Source: Dethiothermospora halolimnae
GTDB taxonomy: Bacteria > Bacillota > Clostridia > Tissierellales > VENL01
Length of the DNA: 45,872 nt
NCBI RefSeq assembly: GCF_037577855.1
Contig: NZ_JBAKFX010000034.1
Location: 1-45,872, forward strand
Direction: 5' to 3'
Shown here one piece after another: positions 24,176 to 32,650 of the stretch. The notes under the pieces were generated by a model. It worked only from the letters and a program-made list of their open reading frames with translations, ran no database searches and was not told the origin of the DNA. A program made the translations under genes and the position numbers. Position 1 is the first letter of the stretch. Each line of letters starts with the position of its first letter.

Positions 24176-26623
24176 CTACTCCTTATTAAATATTAATTTA
24201 TCACCATCATAATCTATAACCACATTGTCATCTTTAGTTATATTCCCCTTTAACATTTCCTCTGATAACTTATCTTCAACTAGTTTTCTTATGGACCTTT
24301 CTAGAGGTCTTGCACCGTATTCTGGGTCGTAACCCTTTTTACCTATATATTCTTTTGCCTTATCTGTAACTTTAATGTGAATATTTAAATCCTTTAACCT
24401 TTTTTCTAGTTTTTCCACCATTAGATTAACTATTTCTTTTATATGCTCCTGATTTAACTGATGGAATACTATTACTTCGTCTATTCTATTTAAAAACTCC
24501 GGTCTAAAGGTCCTTCTTAAGTCATCAGTTATATTATCCTTCATCTTTTCATACTCTGCTTTTTCCTCATCAGTAGGTGCTGCAAAACCTAGAGTTTTTT
24601 GTTTTTTCAGTGTTGTAGCCCCAACATTTGATGTCATGATAATAACTGTATTTTTAAAGTCCACAACCCTTCCTTTAGAATCGGTAAGTCTTCCATCATC
24701 TAAAAGTTGAAGTAGTATATTAAATACATCGGGATGGGCCTTTTCTATCTCGTCAAATAATATTACTGAGTAGGGTCTTCTTCTTACCTTCTCTGTTAAT
24801 TGACCCCCTTCATCAAATCCAACATATCCTGGAGGAGAACCAACTAACTTAGAAACTGAGTGTTTTTCCATGTATTCCGACATATCTATTCTAATAACTG
24901 CATCGTCATCACCAAATAGTGCCTCTGCCAGTGCCTTAGTTAAATATGTTTTACCCACACCTGTAGGCCCTACAAATATAAAACTACCAATTGGCTTTTT
25001 AGGATCTTTAAGTCCAACTCTTGCCCTTCTTACTGCGCTGGAAAGGGCTGAAACTGCCTGTTCTTGACCTATTACCCTCTTATGAAGTATTTCTTCTAAT
25101 TTTAGTAGTCTCTCTGATTCTTCTATGGTCATCTTCTTAACTGGTATTTTTGTCCAGCTAGAAACCACATGGGCTATTTCTTCATAGCCAACCTCATTGG
25201 AACTAGATTGTTTTTCTTTTTTCCATTGACCTTTTTTCTCTTCTAGTTCTTCCTTTATTTGTTTTTCCTTATCCCTTATACTTGCAGCTTTTTCATAATT
25301 TTGAGTGTTTATAGCTTCTTCTTTTTCTTGGGATAGTTCTTCCAGTTTATCCTCTAGCTTCTTTAAGTCCGATGGTGCTGTTATGGATTGAAGCCTTATT
25401 CTTGAAGCCGACTCATCTATCAAGTCTATTGCCTTATCGGGTAAAAATCTATCGGTAATATAACGCTTAGATAGTTCTGCTGCAGCTTTTAGTGCTTCAT
25501 CGGTTATTTTTACTCTATGATGGGCTTCATATTTATCCCTTAATCCTTCTAGTATCTTAATTGTATCTTCAATAGTAGGTTCATCTACAGTTATAGGCTG
25601 GAACCTTCTTTCAAGGGCTGCATCCTTTTCTATATGCTTTCTATATTCATCTAACGTTGTAGCCCCTATGGCCTGTAGTTCTCCCCTAGCCAATGCAGGT
25701 TTTAATATATTAGATGCATCTATAGCACCCTCTGCTGCCCCAGCTCCTATTATCGTGTGCATTTCATCGATAAATAGGATTACATTCTGTGCTTGCCTTA
25801 TTTCTTCCATAATCTTTTTAAGTCTATCTTCAAATTCTCCCCTGTATTTAGCACCTGCAACCATTGATGATAAATCTAGGGTGACTACCCTTTTATCAAT
25901 TAATAACTCTGGAATCTTTCCATCTACTATTTGTTGGGCTAACCCTTCTGCTATAGCTGTTTTTCCTACACCAGGTTCTCCTATTAAACATGGATTGTTT
26001 TTAGTTCTTCTACTTAAAACTTGAATAACCCTTTCTATCTCTTTATCTCTACCTATCACAGGGTCTAGTTTACCATCGTTTGCCATTCCCGTTAGATCTC
26101 TACCGTATTTATCTAAAGTGGGAGTTTTAGTTTTTCCTTTATTATATGTGGAGTTATTTCCTCCATTATTAGGGGGAGTACTATAATTGCTATTTAGCAT
26201 TTTAACCACTGCCTCTTTAGCCTTATTTGAATCTAGGCCTAGTCTTTTAAGTATTATAGCTCCAACACCTTCCCCTTCTCGTATTAATCCTAAAAGTAGA
26301 TGTTCTGTTCCTACGTAATTATGACCTAGATTTCTAGCTTCCATAAAACTTAATTCAAATACCCTTTTCGTTCTAGGGGTAAACCCTAATATTTCTTGTT
26401 CTACCTTTCCTTCACCTACAGCTTCTACAACTGTGGCTTTTACTTTATTTAAATCCATTCCCATATTATTTAATGTTTTAGCTGCTATACCTTCTCCTTC
26501 TTTTAAAAGCCCTAATAGGATGTGCTCCGTTCCCACATAATTGTGTTTAAGCTCCTTTGCTGCCTGTTGAGCCTCCATTATAGCTTTTTGAGCCCTTTCT
26601 GTAAATCTTCCAAACATAGCCAT
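24176..26623 (-). CDS. clpC: ATP-dependent Clp protease ATP-binding subunit ClpC
   Basis: AAA+ unfoldase that feeds ClpP and, with McsB, degrades arginine-phosphorylated proteins. Two N-terminal Clp repeats (about 1-145: HNYVGTEHILLGLLKEGEG and HNYVGTEHLLLGLIREGEG) are followed by D1 with Walker A GEPGVGKTA and a middle domain with a UVR-like stretch (EAINTQNYEKAASIRDKE). D2 has GPTGVGKT and the C-terminus carries GYDPEYGARPLERSI. Length 815 aa. It is the last gene of ctsR-mcsA-mcsB-clpC; the mcsB stop overlaps its ribosome site. No ClpP gene is in the window. Confidence 0.97.
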   Translation of the reverse strand: MAMFGRFTERAQKAIMEAQQAAKELKHNYVGTEHILLGLLKEGEGIAAKTLNNMGMDLNKVKATVVEAVGEGKVEQEILGFTPRTKRVFELSFMEARNLGHNYVGTEHLLLGLIREGEGVGAIILKRLGLDSNKAKEAVVKMLNSNYSTPPNNGGNNSTYNKGKTKTPTLDKYGRDLTGMANDGKLDPVIGRDKEIERVIQVLSRRTKNNPCLIGEPGVGKTAIAEGLAQQIVDGKIPELLIDKRVVTLDLSSMVAGAKYRGEFEDRLKKIMEEIRQAQNVILFIDEMHTIIGAGAAEGAIDASNILKPALARGELQAIGATTLDEYRKHIEKDAALERRFQPITVDEPTIEDTIKILEGLRDKYEAHHRVKITDEALKAAAELSKRYITDRFLPDKAIDLIDESASRIRLQSITAPSDLKKLEDKLEELSQEKEEAINTQNYEKAASIRDKEKQIKEELEEKKGQWKKEKQSSSNEVGYEEIAHVVSSWTKIPVKKMTIEESERLLKLEEILHKRVIGQEQAVSALSSAVRRARVGLKDPKKPIGSFIFVGPTGVGKTYLTKALAEALFGDDDAVIRIDMSEYMEKHSVSKLVGSPPGYVGFDEGGQLTEKVRRRPYSVILFDEIEKAHPDVFNILLQLLDDGRLTDSKGRVVDFKNTVIIMTSNVGATTLKKQKTLGFAAPTDEEKAEYEKMKDNITDDLRRTFRPEFLNRIDEVIVFHQLNQEHIKEIVNLMVEKLEKRLKDLNIHIKVTDKAKEYIGKKGYDPEYGARPLERSIRKLVEDKLSEEMLKGNITKDDNVVIDYDGDKLIFNKE

Positions 26624-26636
26624 ACATAATAACCTC

Positions 26637-27665
26637 CTATCCTATAATTTTATCCCTTATTAGTTCAGCCCTTTTTATATCTCTATCTTGGCCATTTAAA
26701 CTTTCTCCAGCATATTTTTGTATATTTGCCGGTTGTGTAATAATCATTAACTTATTTAAACTATTTGGGTCTATATCTTTTATTATGCCCATATCAACAC
26801 CCATTTTTACATTTGATAATAGCTTCATTGATTCCTTAGAGGATAATATTCTTGAATTTGTAAGAACTCCATAGGACCTAAATACTTTATCTTCAATCTC
26901 AATTTTCTTATTTGATAATAATCTATCCCTTGATTCCCTTTCTCCATTTACAATCTGGCTAACTATTCTTTTTAATTTTTCTATTATTTCATCTTCTGTT
27001 TCTCCTATTGTAGTTTGATTTGATATTTGGAATAGATTTCCCATAACATCTGTACCTTCTCCATAGAGTCCCCTAACAGTAAGACCCATTTGACTTACAG
27101 CCTGTAATACCTTATTTATATACCTTGTCATCACTAATGCCGGTAGATGAAGCATAACTGAAGCCCTAAGTCCAGTTCCAACATTAGTGGGACAAGATGT
27201 TATATATCCAAACTGTTCATCAAAGGCATACTTTAAATTTTCTTCTAACACATCATCTATTTTATCTGCTAAATCCCATGCCTTATTTAGCTCAAATCCT
27301 GGGAATATAACCTGCATCCTAACGTGATCCTCTTCATTTATCATTATTGATACTTTTTCATCATCCCTAAGTAAGAAGCCACTGTATTCCGGTCTTTTAA
27401 GCAAAGCTGGACTTATTATATGCTTTTCTACTAATATTTTTCTATCTAATGGGGAAATATTTTCAACTCCGAAAAATTGAAAGTCCTTTGATAATATTGT
27501 ATTACTTTCTAACACGGAATCTTTAATCATATCCGTTACTTTATCAGCCTCTTTCTGGGACATCATTGGAGAAAACTTAATATCTTCTAAGTTCCTAGCA
27601 AGCCTTATTCTACTACTTACTACTATGTCGCTATCAGTACCATTTCCTTCTAACCACTTAGTCAC
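26637..27665 (-). CDS. mcsB: Protein-arginine kinase McsB
   Basis: Phosphorylates arginines on misfolded proteins and on CtsR, marking them for ClpCP. It is related to phosphagen kinases: VVSSRIRLARNL near the N-terminus is the ATP-binding arginine-rich motif, YITSCPTNVGTGLRASVMLH contains the conserved Cys, and RGLYGEGTDVMGNLFQISNQ follows. The GTG at 27665 (TKWLEGNG) lies behind GGGTGGTGA and is preferred; an ATG at 27680 directly abuts the mcsA stop. About 342 aa. It sits between mcsA and clpC, as expected. Confidence 0.95.
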   Translation of the reverse strand: MTKWLEGNGTDSDIVVSSRIRLARNLEDIKFSPMMSQKEADKVTDMIKDSVLESNTILSKDFQFFGVENISPLDRKILVEKHIISPALLKRPEYSGFLLRDDEKVSIMINEEDHVRMQVIFPGFELNKAWDLADKIDDVLEENLKYAFDEQFGYITSCPTNVGTGLRASVMLHLPALVMTRYINKVLQAVSQMGLTVRGLYGEGTDVMGNLFQISNQTTIGETEDEIIEKLKRIVSQIVNGERESRDRLLSNKKIEIEDKVFRSYGVLTNSRILSSKESMKLLSNVKMGVDMGIIKDIDPNSLNKLMIITQPANIQKYAGESLNGQDRDIKRAELIRDKIIG

Positions 27666-27680
27666 AAAATCACCACCCAT

Positions 27681-28187
27681 CTAATTATCTAATTGACCTT
27701 CAAGTTCTTTTATCTTATCCCTTAATTCTACTGCCTTTTCAAACTCCTCTTTTTTTACAGCGGAATTTAATTGGTTTCTATATTTTTCTATCTCTTTTTT
27801 AACTCTTATAACCCCACCTGCCCTTTTAGGAACCTTTCCTATGTGGGTGTTATGTCCATGAATTCTTTTAACCAATGGTTTTAATTTATCTTTAAAATTA
27901 TCATAACAATCGTCACATCCAAATAAGCCTATTTGTCTAAACTTTCCATATGTCATACCACAGGTATCACATTTTATACTTTTCGTTTTAGAAAAATCTA
28001 CAGTTTCATTATGACTCCCTTCAAGTAGTCCTGTTAAGAAATTATGAATAGAAAAGGATGAATCAAAATTAAAGTCTTTATTTTTTGATGCACAGTCTTC
28101 GCATAAATGAACTTTATTGACATTTCCATTTATTACTTTAGTTAAATGAACCGTAGCTTTATTTTTCCCGCAATCTTCACAAAGCAT
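27681..28187 (-). CDS. mcsA: McsA, zinc-binding activator of McsB
   Basis: Modulator of McsB and CtsR. Several CxxC zinc pairs are visible: LCEDCGKNKATVH, HLCEDCASK, IKCDTCGMTYG and FGCDDCYDNF. A C-terminal UVR motif (QLNSAVKKEEFEKAVELRDK) matches the ClpC-interaction region type. Length 168 aa is usual. AAGGAGG lies upstream. It ends directly at the mcsB region with TAG followed by ATG, so expression of the two is likely coupled. Confidence 0.95.
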   Translation of the reverse strand: MLCEDCGKNKATVHLTKVINGNVNKVHLCEDCASKNKDFNFDSSFSIHNFLTGLLEGSHNETVDFSKTKSIKCDTCGMTYGKFRQIGLFGCDDCYDNFKDKLKPLVKRIHGHNTHIGKVPKRAGGVIRVKKEIEKYRNQLNSAVKKEEFEKAVELRDKIKELEGQLDN

Positions 28188-28225
28188 TTCCCTTCCTCCT
28201 TACTATTTTTTTTAACACATATAAT

Positions 28226-28684
28226 CTATTTTAATAATATAAGCAACATATTCTTAAGAATGTTTACCCTTAATTGACTTTTATTGCTACCGGCAACACA
28301 TAAAACCCTATCACTTATTGCTGTTTTTATGAGGGCTCCTTCCCTTCTTGTTATCAATCCCTTTTCCACAAAGCTGTCTATTATATTGTAAGCCTGATTT
28401 TTTGTAATAGATTTATCTATCATATTATTTATTACATTATTAATATATTCGTCACTACTAATATTTACCTTCATTATTTTTATATACCCGCCACCACCTC
28501 TTTTACTCTCTATATAATAGCCTTTGTTACAATCAAATCTAGTCTTTAAAACATAATTAATCTGGGACGGAGCACAATTAAAATGTTGTGCCAGTTCATT
28601 TCTCTGTATTTCAATTATTCCATTATCAGCTTCCTTTAATAAGGTTTTTATAAAATTTTCTATAATATTACTTACTTTAGCCAT
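28226..28684 (-). CDS. ctsR: Transcriptional repressor CtsR
   Basis: Repressor of class III heat-shock genes. The winged HTH is in the first 75 residues (RNELAQHFNCAPSQINYVLK, then GYYIESKRGGGGYIKI with the glycine-rich wing that acts as thermosensor). The C-terminal helical dimerisation domain includes GLITRREGALIKTAI. Length 152 aa. CGGAGTGG is the ribosome site. A perfect CtsR box 23-39 bp upstream implies autoregulation of the whole operon. Confidence 0.96.
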   Translation of the reverse strand: MAKVSNIIENFIKTLLKEADNGIIEIQRNELAQHFNCAPSQINYVLKTRFDCNKGYYIESKRGGGGYIKIMKVNISSDEYINNVINNMIDKSITKNQAYNIIDSFVEKGLITRREGALIKTAISDRVLCVAGSNKSQLRVNILKNMLLILLK

Positions 28685-28706
28685 AATACCACTCCGTTTT
28701 TCTGAC

Positions 28707-28723
28707 TTTGACTTTCTTTGACC
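28707..28723 (-). promoter_or_regulatory. CtsR operator (direct heptad repeat)
   Basis: On the minus strand GGTCAAA-GAA-AGTCAAA matches the CtsR box RGTCAAA-NAN-RGTCAAA exactly. It is located between the likely -10 region (TATAGT near 28726-28731) and the ctsR ribosome site. CtsR bound here would block transcription of the operon. A third partial unit (GTCAG) follows. Confidence 0.93.
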
Positions 28724-28861
28724 TTAACTATATTAAAAAACATAAAAGAATTTTTTTCAAGTCTTATATTGTTTATTTTACCCTAAAAAAAAGTTTTTTA
28801 TAGTCATTTATTTCAATTTATCTTTTAATTCCTTATTATATTTAATTTTTTCTATTGAACT

Positions 28862-28971
28862 CGAGCACCTTAGGTGCTTCTTTGTTCTATGCAGGGTCCA
28901 AGGTGCAGAGAGCAGAGATTTGGTGATCATGATATCTATGGTTTTAAAGGTGGACTAGGCATGCCTAGCCC
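28862..28971. repeat. Repeat family B (copy) followed by family C (copy 2)
   Basis: 28862-28916 starts with the hairpin GCACCTTAGGTGC and continues CTTCTTTGTTCTATGCAGGG, TCCAAGGTGCAGAGAGCAGA, the clearest family B copy. At 28952-28971 ACTAGGCATGCCTAG is a near-perfect family C palindrome. The rest of the 28740-29000 gap upstream of ctsR holds AT-rich sequence and no gene. Confidence 0.8.
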
Positions 28972-29000
28972 TTACATATTTATTAGTCACTACATAATAC

Positions 29001-29022
29001 AAAGTGGCCCCTGGGCCACTTT
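29001..29022 (-). terminator. Hairpin downstream of the EF-G-like gene
   Basis: AAAGTGGCCC-CT-GGGCCACTTT, ten perfect pairs, about 60 bp after the gene's stop, beyond the tandem repeat. U-run is poor, so termination strength is uncertain. Confidence 0.6.
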
Positions 29023-29036
29023 GCACCTTATCTATT

Positions 29037-29078
29037 CTCTATTCTTTATTCTCTATTCTTTATTCTCTATTCTTTATT
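29037..29078. repeat. Three perfect 14-bp tandem repeats
   Basis: The unit CTCTATTCTTTATT occurs at 29037-29050, 29051-29064 and 29065-29078 without mismatch, preceded by a partial unit. It directly abuts the stop codon of the EF-G-like gene and would vary easily by slippage. Confidence 0.9.
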
Positions 29079-29079
29079 T

Positions 29080-31146
29080 TTAAGCATTCACCTTTGAATC
29101 TTCTATCACCTTTTCACTTAACTCCCTTGGCATTTCTTCATATTTTGAAAATTCCATTGTGAAGCTACCCCTAGCTTGGGTCATGGAACGTAGGTCTATG
29201 GCATATTCAAATAACTCTGATTGGGGAGCTTCTGCTATAACCAATTGGGTTCCATCCTTTTGTGGTTCCATACCAAGTATCCTACCTCGACGCTTATTCA
29301 TATCACCCATAATATCACCCATATATTCATCGGGGATAAGTATTTCTAACTTCATTATAGGTTCAAGTAACACTGGTCTAGCCTTTTTTATACCCTCTTT
29401 AAAGGCCAGTGATGCGGCTATTTTAAATGCCATCTCGTTTGAATCCACTGGGTGGTATGAGCCATCATGTAGAGTGGCCTTTACATTAACCACTGGATAA
29501 CCTGCTAAAACCCCTTTTTGTATGCAATCCTTAAGTCCCTTTTCAACAGCAGGGATATATGATTTTGGAACTGATCCACCAAATATTTTTTCGTCAAACT
29601 CAAACTCTTCCGTTGTTGGTTCAAACTTGATATGAACATCTCCATACTGACCGGCTCCTCCAGATTGCTTTTTGTGTTTCCCCTGAACATCCGCTTGACC
29701 TTTGATGGTCTCTCTAAATGCCACCCTAGGTACTGTTAGTTCAACTTCAACACCAAAGTCATTTTTAAGTTTGTGTTTTATTACCGTTAATTGCATACTC
29801 CCTTGACCACCGATTAGCTGTTGCTTTGTTTCCTTATTTCTTTCAACTACAAAGCTTGGGTCCTCATCAGCTAATTTATGTAGTGATGAGCTTATTTTTT
29901 CCTCATCATCCCTTGATTTAGGATCTATTGCTTTAAATAAACATGGCTTAGGATATTCTATCTTAGGATATTTAATAGGATTGTCTATATCACATAAAGT
30001 ATCTCCCGTTTCTGCATATTGGAGTTTCGCAGTAGCTCCTATATCTCCTGCACCTACTTTAGAAACATCAACTTGCTTTTTACCTCTAACTAAAAATAGA
30101 CTACCTATTTTTTCTTCTTCATCCTTATTTGCATTTAATACTTCCATATCTTTTGATATGCTTCCTGATCGAACCTTAAATAATGATATTTTTCCAACAA
30201 ATGGGTCAACTATAGTCTTAAATATTAATGCAGAAAATGGTTCATTATCGTCAACTTTTCTAGATATTTCTTCTTCGGTATTTGGGTCTATACCTTTATA
30301 TGACACTGCATCCTTAGGTGTGGGTAAGTAATCAAACATCATATTAAGAAGGGATTCTACTCCTATATTCTTGGTAGCAGACCCCACTAAGACAGGGACT
30401 ACTTCATTGTTTAATACTCCATTTCTAAGTCCTTCATGGATTTCTTCCGTTGTGAATTCTTCACCTTCAAAATATTTTTCAAGTAGTTCTTCATCACTTT
30501 CTGCAACACTTTCTATAAGCATTTCTCTTAGGGGTTCTATTGTATCTTCTAGTTCATCGGGTACTGGAACATCTAAACATTTTTTACCATTATACTCTCG
30601 ACCCTTTAAATCAACTATATTTATAAATCCTTTAAAGTCATCTCCCAATCCCATAGGTATTGCAAAGGGAGCTATTTTTTTGCCGAAGGTTTCCCTTAAC
30701 TCTTTTATTATTTTATCAAAGTTAACGTTTTCCTTATCCATTTTATTTATAAATATAATTTTAGGTATATTTCTCTCTTCAGTATATTTCCAAGATTTTT
30801 CTGTTCCTACTTCTACTCCACTGCTTGCATCTACCGTTATTACTGCTCCTCCTGCTATACTTAGGGAACTAAATACTTCTCCTACAAAATCAAAATATCC
30901 TGGAGTATCTAGAATGTTATACTTTGATTTATTCCATTCAACAGGTATATTTGATGTTCTAATTGAAAACTGTCTTTCTGCTTCTTCTTTATCAAAATCT
31001 GAAACAGTATTCCCCTCTTCTACCTTACCTTTTCTTTTCAATACCCCAGATACAAATAACATTGCTTCAGCCAAGGATGTTTTCCCAGAACCTCCATGAC
31101 CTAATAACCCAATATTCCTTATTTTATCAGTACTATAGCTTTTCAT
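29080..31146 (-). CDS. Elongation factor G-like GTPase (FusA2/EF-G2 type)
   Basis: 688-aa translational GTPase with the five EF-G domains. G1 is GHGGSGKTS, unlike the canonical AHIDAGKTT; G3 is DTPGYFDF and G4 NKMDKEN. The switch I region reads EEAERQFSIRTSNIPVEW, lacking the usual RGITI. Domain IV includes GQADVQGKHKKQSGGAGQYG and domain V ends with MTQARGSFTMEFSKYEEMP. These changes are typical of the second EF-G paralogue of Clostridia and Thermus, not of the housekeeping FusA, whose gene should be next to tuf or rpsL. Exact role is unsettled: possibly translation under stress or ribosome recycling. It is monocistronic. Confidence 0.9.
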   Translation of the reverse strand: MKSYSTDKIRNIGLLGHGGSGKTSLAEAMLFVSGVLKRKGKVEEGNTVSDFDKEEAERQFSIRTSNIPVEWNKSKYNILDTPGYFDFVGEVFSSLSIAGGAVITVDASSGVEVGTEKSWKYTEERNIPKIIFINKMDKENVNFDKIIKELRETFGKKIAPFAIPMGLGDDFKGFINIVDLKGREYNGKKCLDVPVPDELEDTIEPLREMLIESVAESDEELLEKYFEGEEFTTEEIHEGLRNGVLNNEVVPVLVGSATKNIGVESLLNMMFDYLPTPKDAVSYKGIDPNTEEEISRKVDDNEPFSALIFKTIVDPFVGKISLFKVRSGSISKDMEVLNANKDEEEKIGSLFLVRGKKQVDVSKVGAGDIGATAKLQYAETGDTLCDIDNPIKYPKIEYPKPCLFKAIDPKSRDDEEKISSSLHKLADEDPSFVVERNKETKQQLIGGQGSMQLTVIKHKLKNDFGVEVELTVPRVAFRETIKGQADVQGKHKKQSGGAGQYGDVHIKFEPTTEEFEFDEKIFGGSVPKSYIPAVEKGLKDCIQKGVLAGYPVVNVKATLHDGSYHPVDSNEMAFKIAASLAFKEGIKKARPVLLEPIMKLEILIPDEYMGDIMGDMNKRRGRILGMEPQKDGTQLVIAEAPQSELFEYAIDLRSMTQARGSFTMEFSKYEEMPRELSEKVIEDSKVNA

Positions 31147-31369
31147 AATTTTTTTACCCCCTCAATCAGTTGGTTTGTTTTCTGATTATTATAAATATTC
31201 TACAACTTTAATAAAAATCCTTTTAAATATTAATATTTTTTATAGTTTTTGGAAACTTCTTTAGCATAGGCCACACCTCCGTTTTTCTTTATTATTCCAA
31301 TTTTCTTAAAATTTATCATAAATAATATTAAATTAGCCTTTAGTAATTAATGTATGACTAAGATTAATA

Positions 31370-31378
31370 TGTTATAAT
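31370..31378 (+). promoter_or_regulatory. Extended -10 promoter of hisC
   Basis: TGT-TATAAT is a perfect extended -10 element about 45 bp before the hisC start. No good -35 is seen at 17 nt, which the TG extension can compensate. Confidence 0.6.
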
Positions 31379-31422
31379 TAATTTGAGAATATTTTAAAAA
31401 ATAATATAAGGGGGTAATCTAG

Positions 31423-32499
31423 TTGAGTATTAATTTTAGAGAAGAAATAAAGGATCTTCAGGCATATAAACCTGGAAAACCTATTGAAGATGTTAAAAGG
31501 GAATATGGGTTAGATGAAGTTATAAAACTTGCATCAAATGAAAATCCATTAGGGTGTTCCCCTAAGGCTATTGAAGCTATAAAAAAAGCATGTGATAACT
31601 TGGCCTTATATCCCGATGGAAATGCTACACTTTTAAAGGAAAAAATAGCTGAAAAATTAAATATTAAACCGAGTCAAGTGCTACCTAGTAGTGGTTCTGA
31701 CGAAATGATAGATCAAATTTCTAAGACCTTTATAGATAAAGGTGATGAAATTATAATGGCCGATATTACTTTTCCTAGATACATAGCTACAGCCAAGATG
31801 ATGGGAGGAACCCCTGTTATAGTTCCCCTTAAGGATTGGGCATACGACTTAGAGGGAATGTTAGAAGCTATAACTGATAAAACAAAGATTATCTGGTTAT
31901 GTAATCCAAATAACCCCACCGGTACCATGTTTACAAAGGAAAAACTAATAAACTTTTTAGATAAAGTTCCACGTGATATAGTTGTAGTTTATGATGAGGC
32001 ATATAATGAGTATGTAACTAGAGATGATTATCCTAAAAATAGTATAGAACTACTAGATGATTATCCCAATATAATTATTATGAGAACCTTTTCAAAGGTA
32101 TACGGCTTAGCTTCCTTAAGGGTAGGATATACCATGGCCAGTGAAGAGATAATTTCAAACATTAATAAAATAAGGGGACCATTTAATGTTAATACCTTAG
32201 CTCAAGTAGCAGCTATAGCATCACTGGAAGATGATGACTTTTTAAGAAAAAGTTACGAGCTGAATAAAGAAGGAAAAGAGTATCTATATAAAGAATTTGA
32301 TAGTATGGGACTAAAGTATGCACCATCTGAAACAAACCATATATTCGTTAATGTAAATAAAAATGGGCAGGAAGTATTTGTTGAACTTCAGAAAAAAGGA
32401 ATGATCATTAGACCTATGCAGGATACTTGGATTAGAGTATCAATAGGTACTATGGACCAGAATAAGAAATTTATTAAGCTTCTTAAGGAAGTTATATAG
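31423..32499 (+). CDS. hisC: Histidinol-phosphate aminotransferase
   Basis: PLP-dependent class I/II aminotransferase, histidine pathway step and often also active on aromatic amino acids. Visible motifs are ASNENPLGCSPKAIEAI at the N-terminus, the cofactor region GSDEMI, IIWLCNPNNPTGT with the conserved NPxNPTG, VVYDEAYNEY, and the PLP lysine region RTFSKVYGLASLRVGY. Length 358 aa. The start is TTG at 31423 behind AGGGGG. No other his genes are nearby, so it stands alone; an aromatic aminotransferase role is equally possible. Confidence 0.9.
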   Translation: MSINFREEIKDLQAYKPGKPIEDVKREYGLDEVIKLASNENPLGCSPKAIEAIKKACDNLALYPDGNATLLKEKIAEKLNIKPSQVLPSSGSDEMIDQISKTFIDKGDEIIMADITFPRYIATAKMMGGTPVIVPLKDWAYDLEGMLEAITDKTKIIWLCNPNNPTGTMFTKEKLINFLDKVPRDIVVVYDEAYNEYVTRDDYPKNSIELLDDYPNIIIMRTFSKVYGLASLRVGYTMASEEIISNINKIRGPFNVNTLAQVAAIASLEDDDFLRKSYELNKEGKEYLYKEFDSMGLKYAPSETNHIFVNVNKNGQEVFVELQKKGMIIRPMQDTWIRVSIGTMDQNKKFIKLLKEVI

Positions 32500-32586
32500 A
32501 ACAAAGAAACACCAAAGGTGCCTTTGCTCTGTACAGAGGTCAGAGAGCAGAGTTCAGAGTAAAGAGGGACTGGGCATGCCCAGTCC
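32500..32586. repeat. Repeat family B (variant) followed by perfect family C (copy 3)
   Basis: Begins right after the hisC stop with ACAAAGAAACACC and AAAGGTGCCTTTGCTCTGTA, then GAGGTCAGAGAGCAGAG (family B-like, 32503-32557). 32567-32586 is a perfect 20-bp palindrome built on CTGGGCATGCCCAG; compared with copy 1, two paired positions changed together (A-T to G-C), keeping symmetry. Confidence 0.8.
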
Positions 32587-32650
32587 TTAGCTATACATTT
32601 AAAAATGTATCATGTACACAGTAACTTAACTATGACGTTAAAGGAGGACT

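Noticed and set aside
28874..29083. 69-aa plus-strand ORF starting MLLCSMQGPRCREQ
   Set aside because: It runs through repeat families B and C, a hairpin and the 14-bp tandem repeats, has no ribosome site, and overlaps the end of the EF-G-like gene.
30371..31099. Long open frame (242 codons) on the plus strand opposite the EF-G-like gene
   Set aside because: It is the antisense shadow of a confidently identified gene; serine-rich composition is typical of reversed AT-rich coding sequence.
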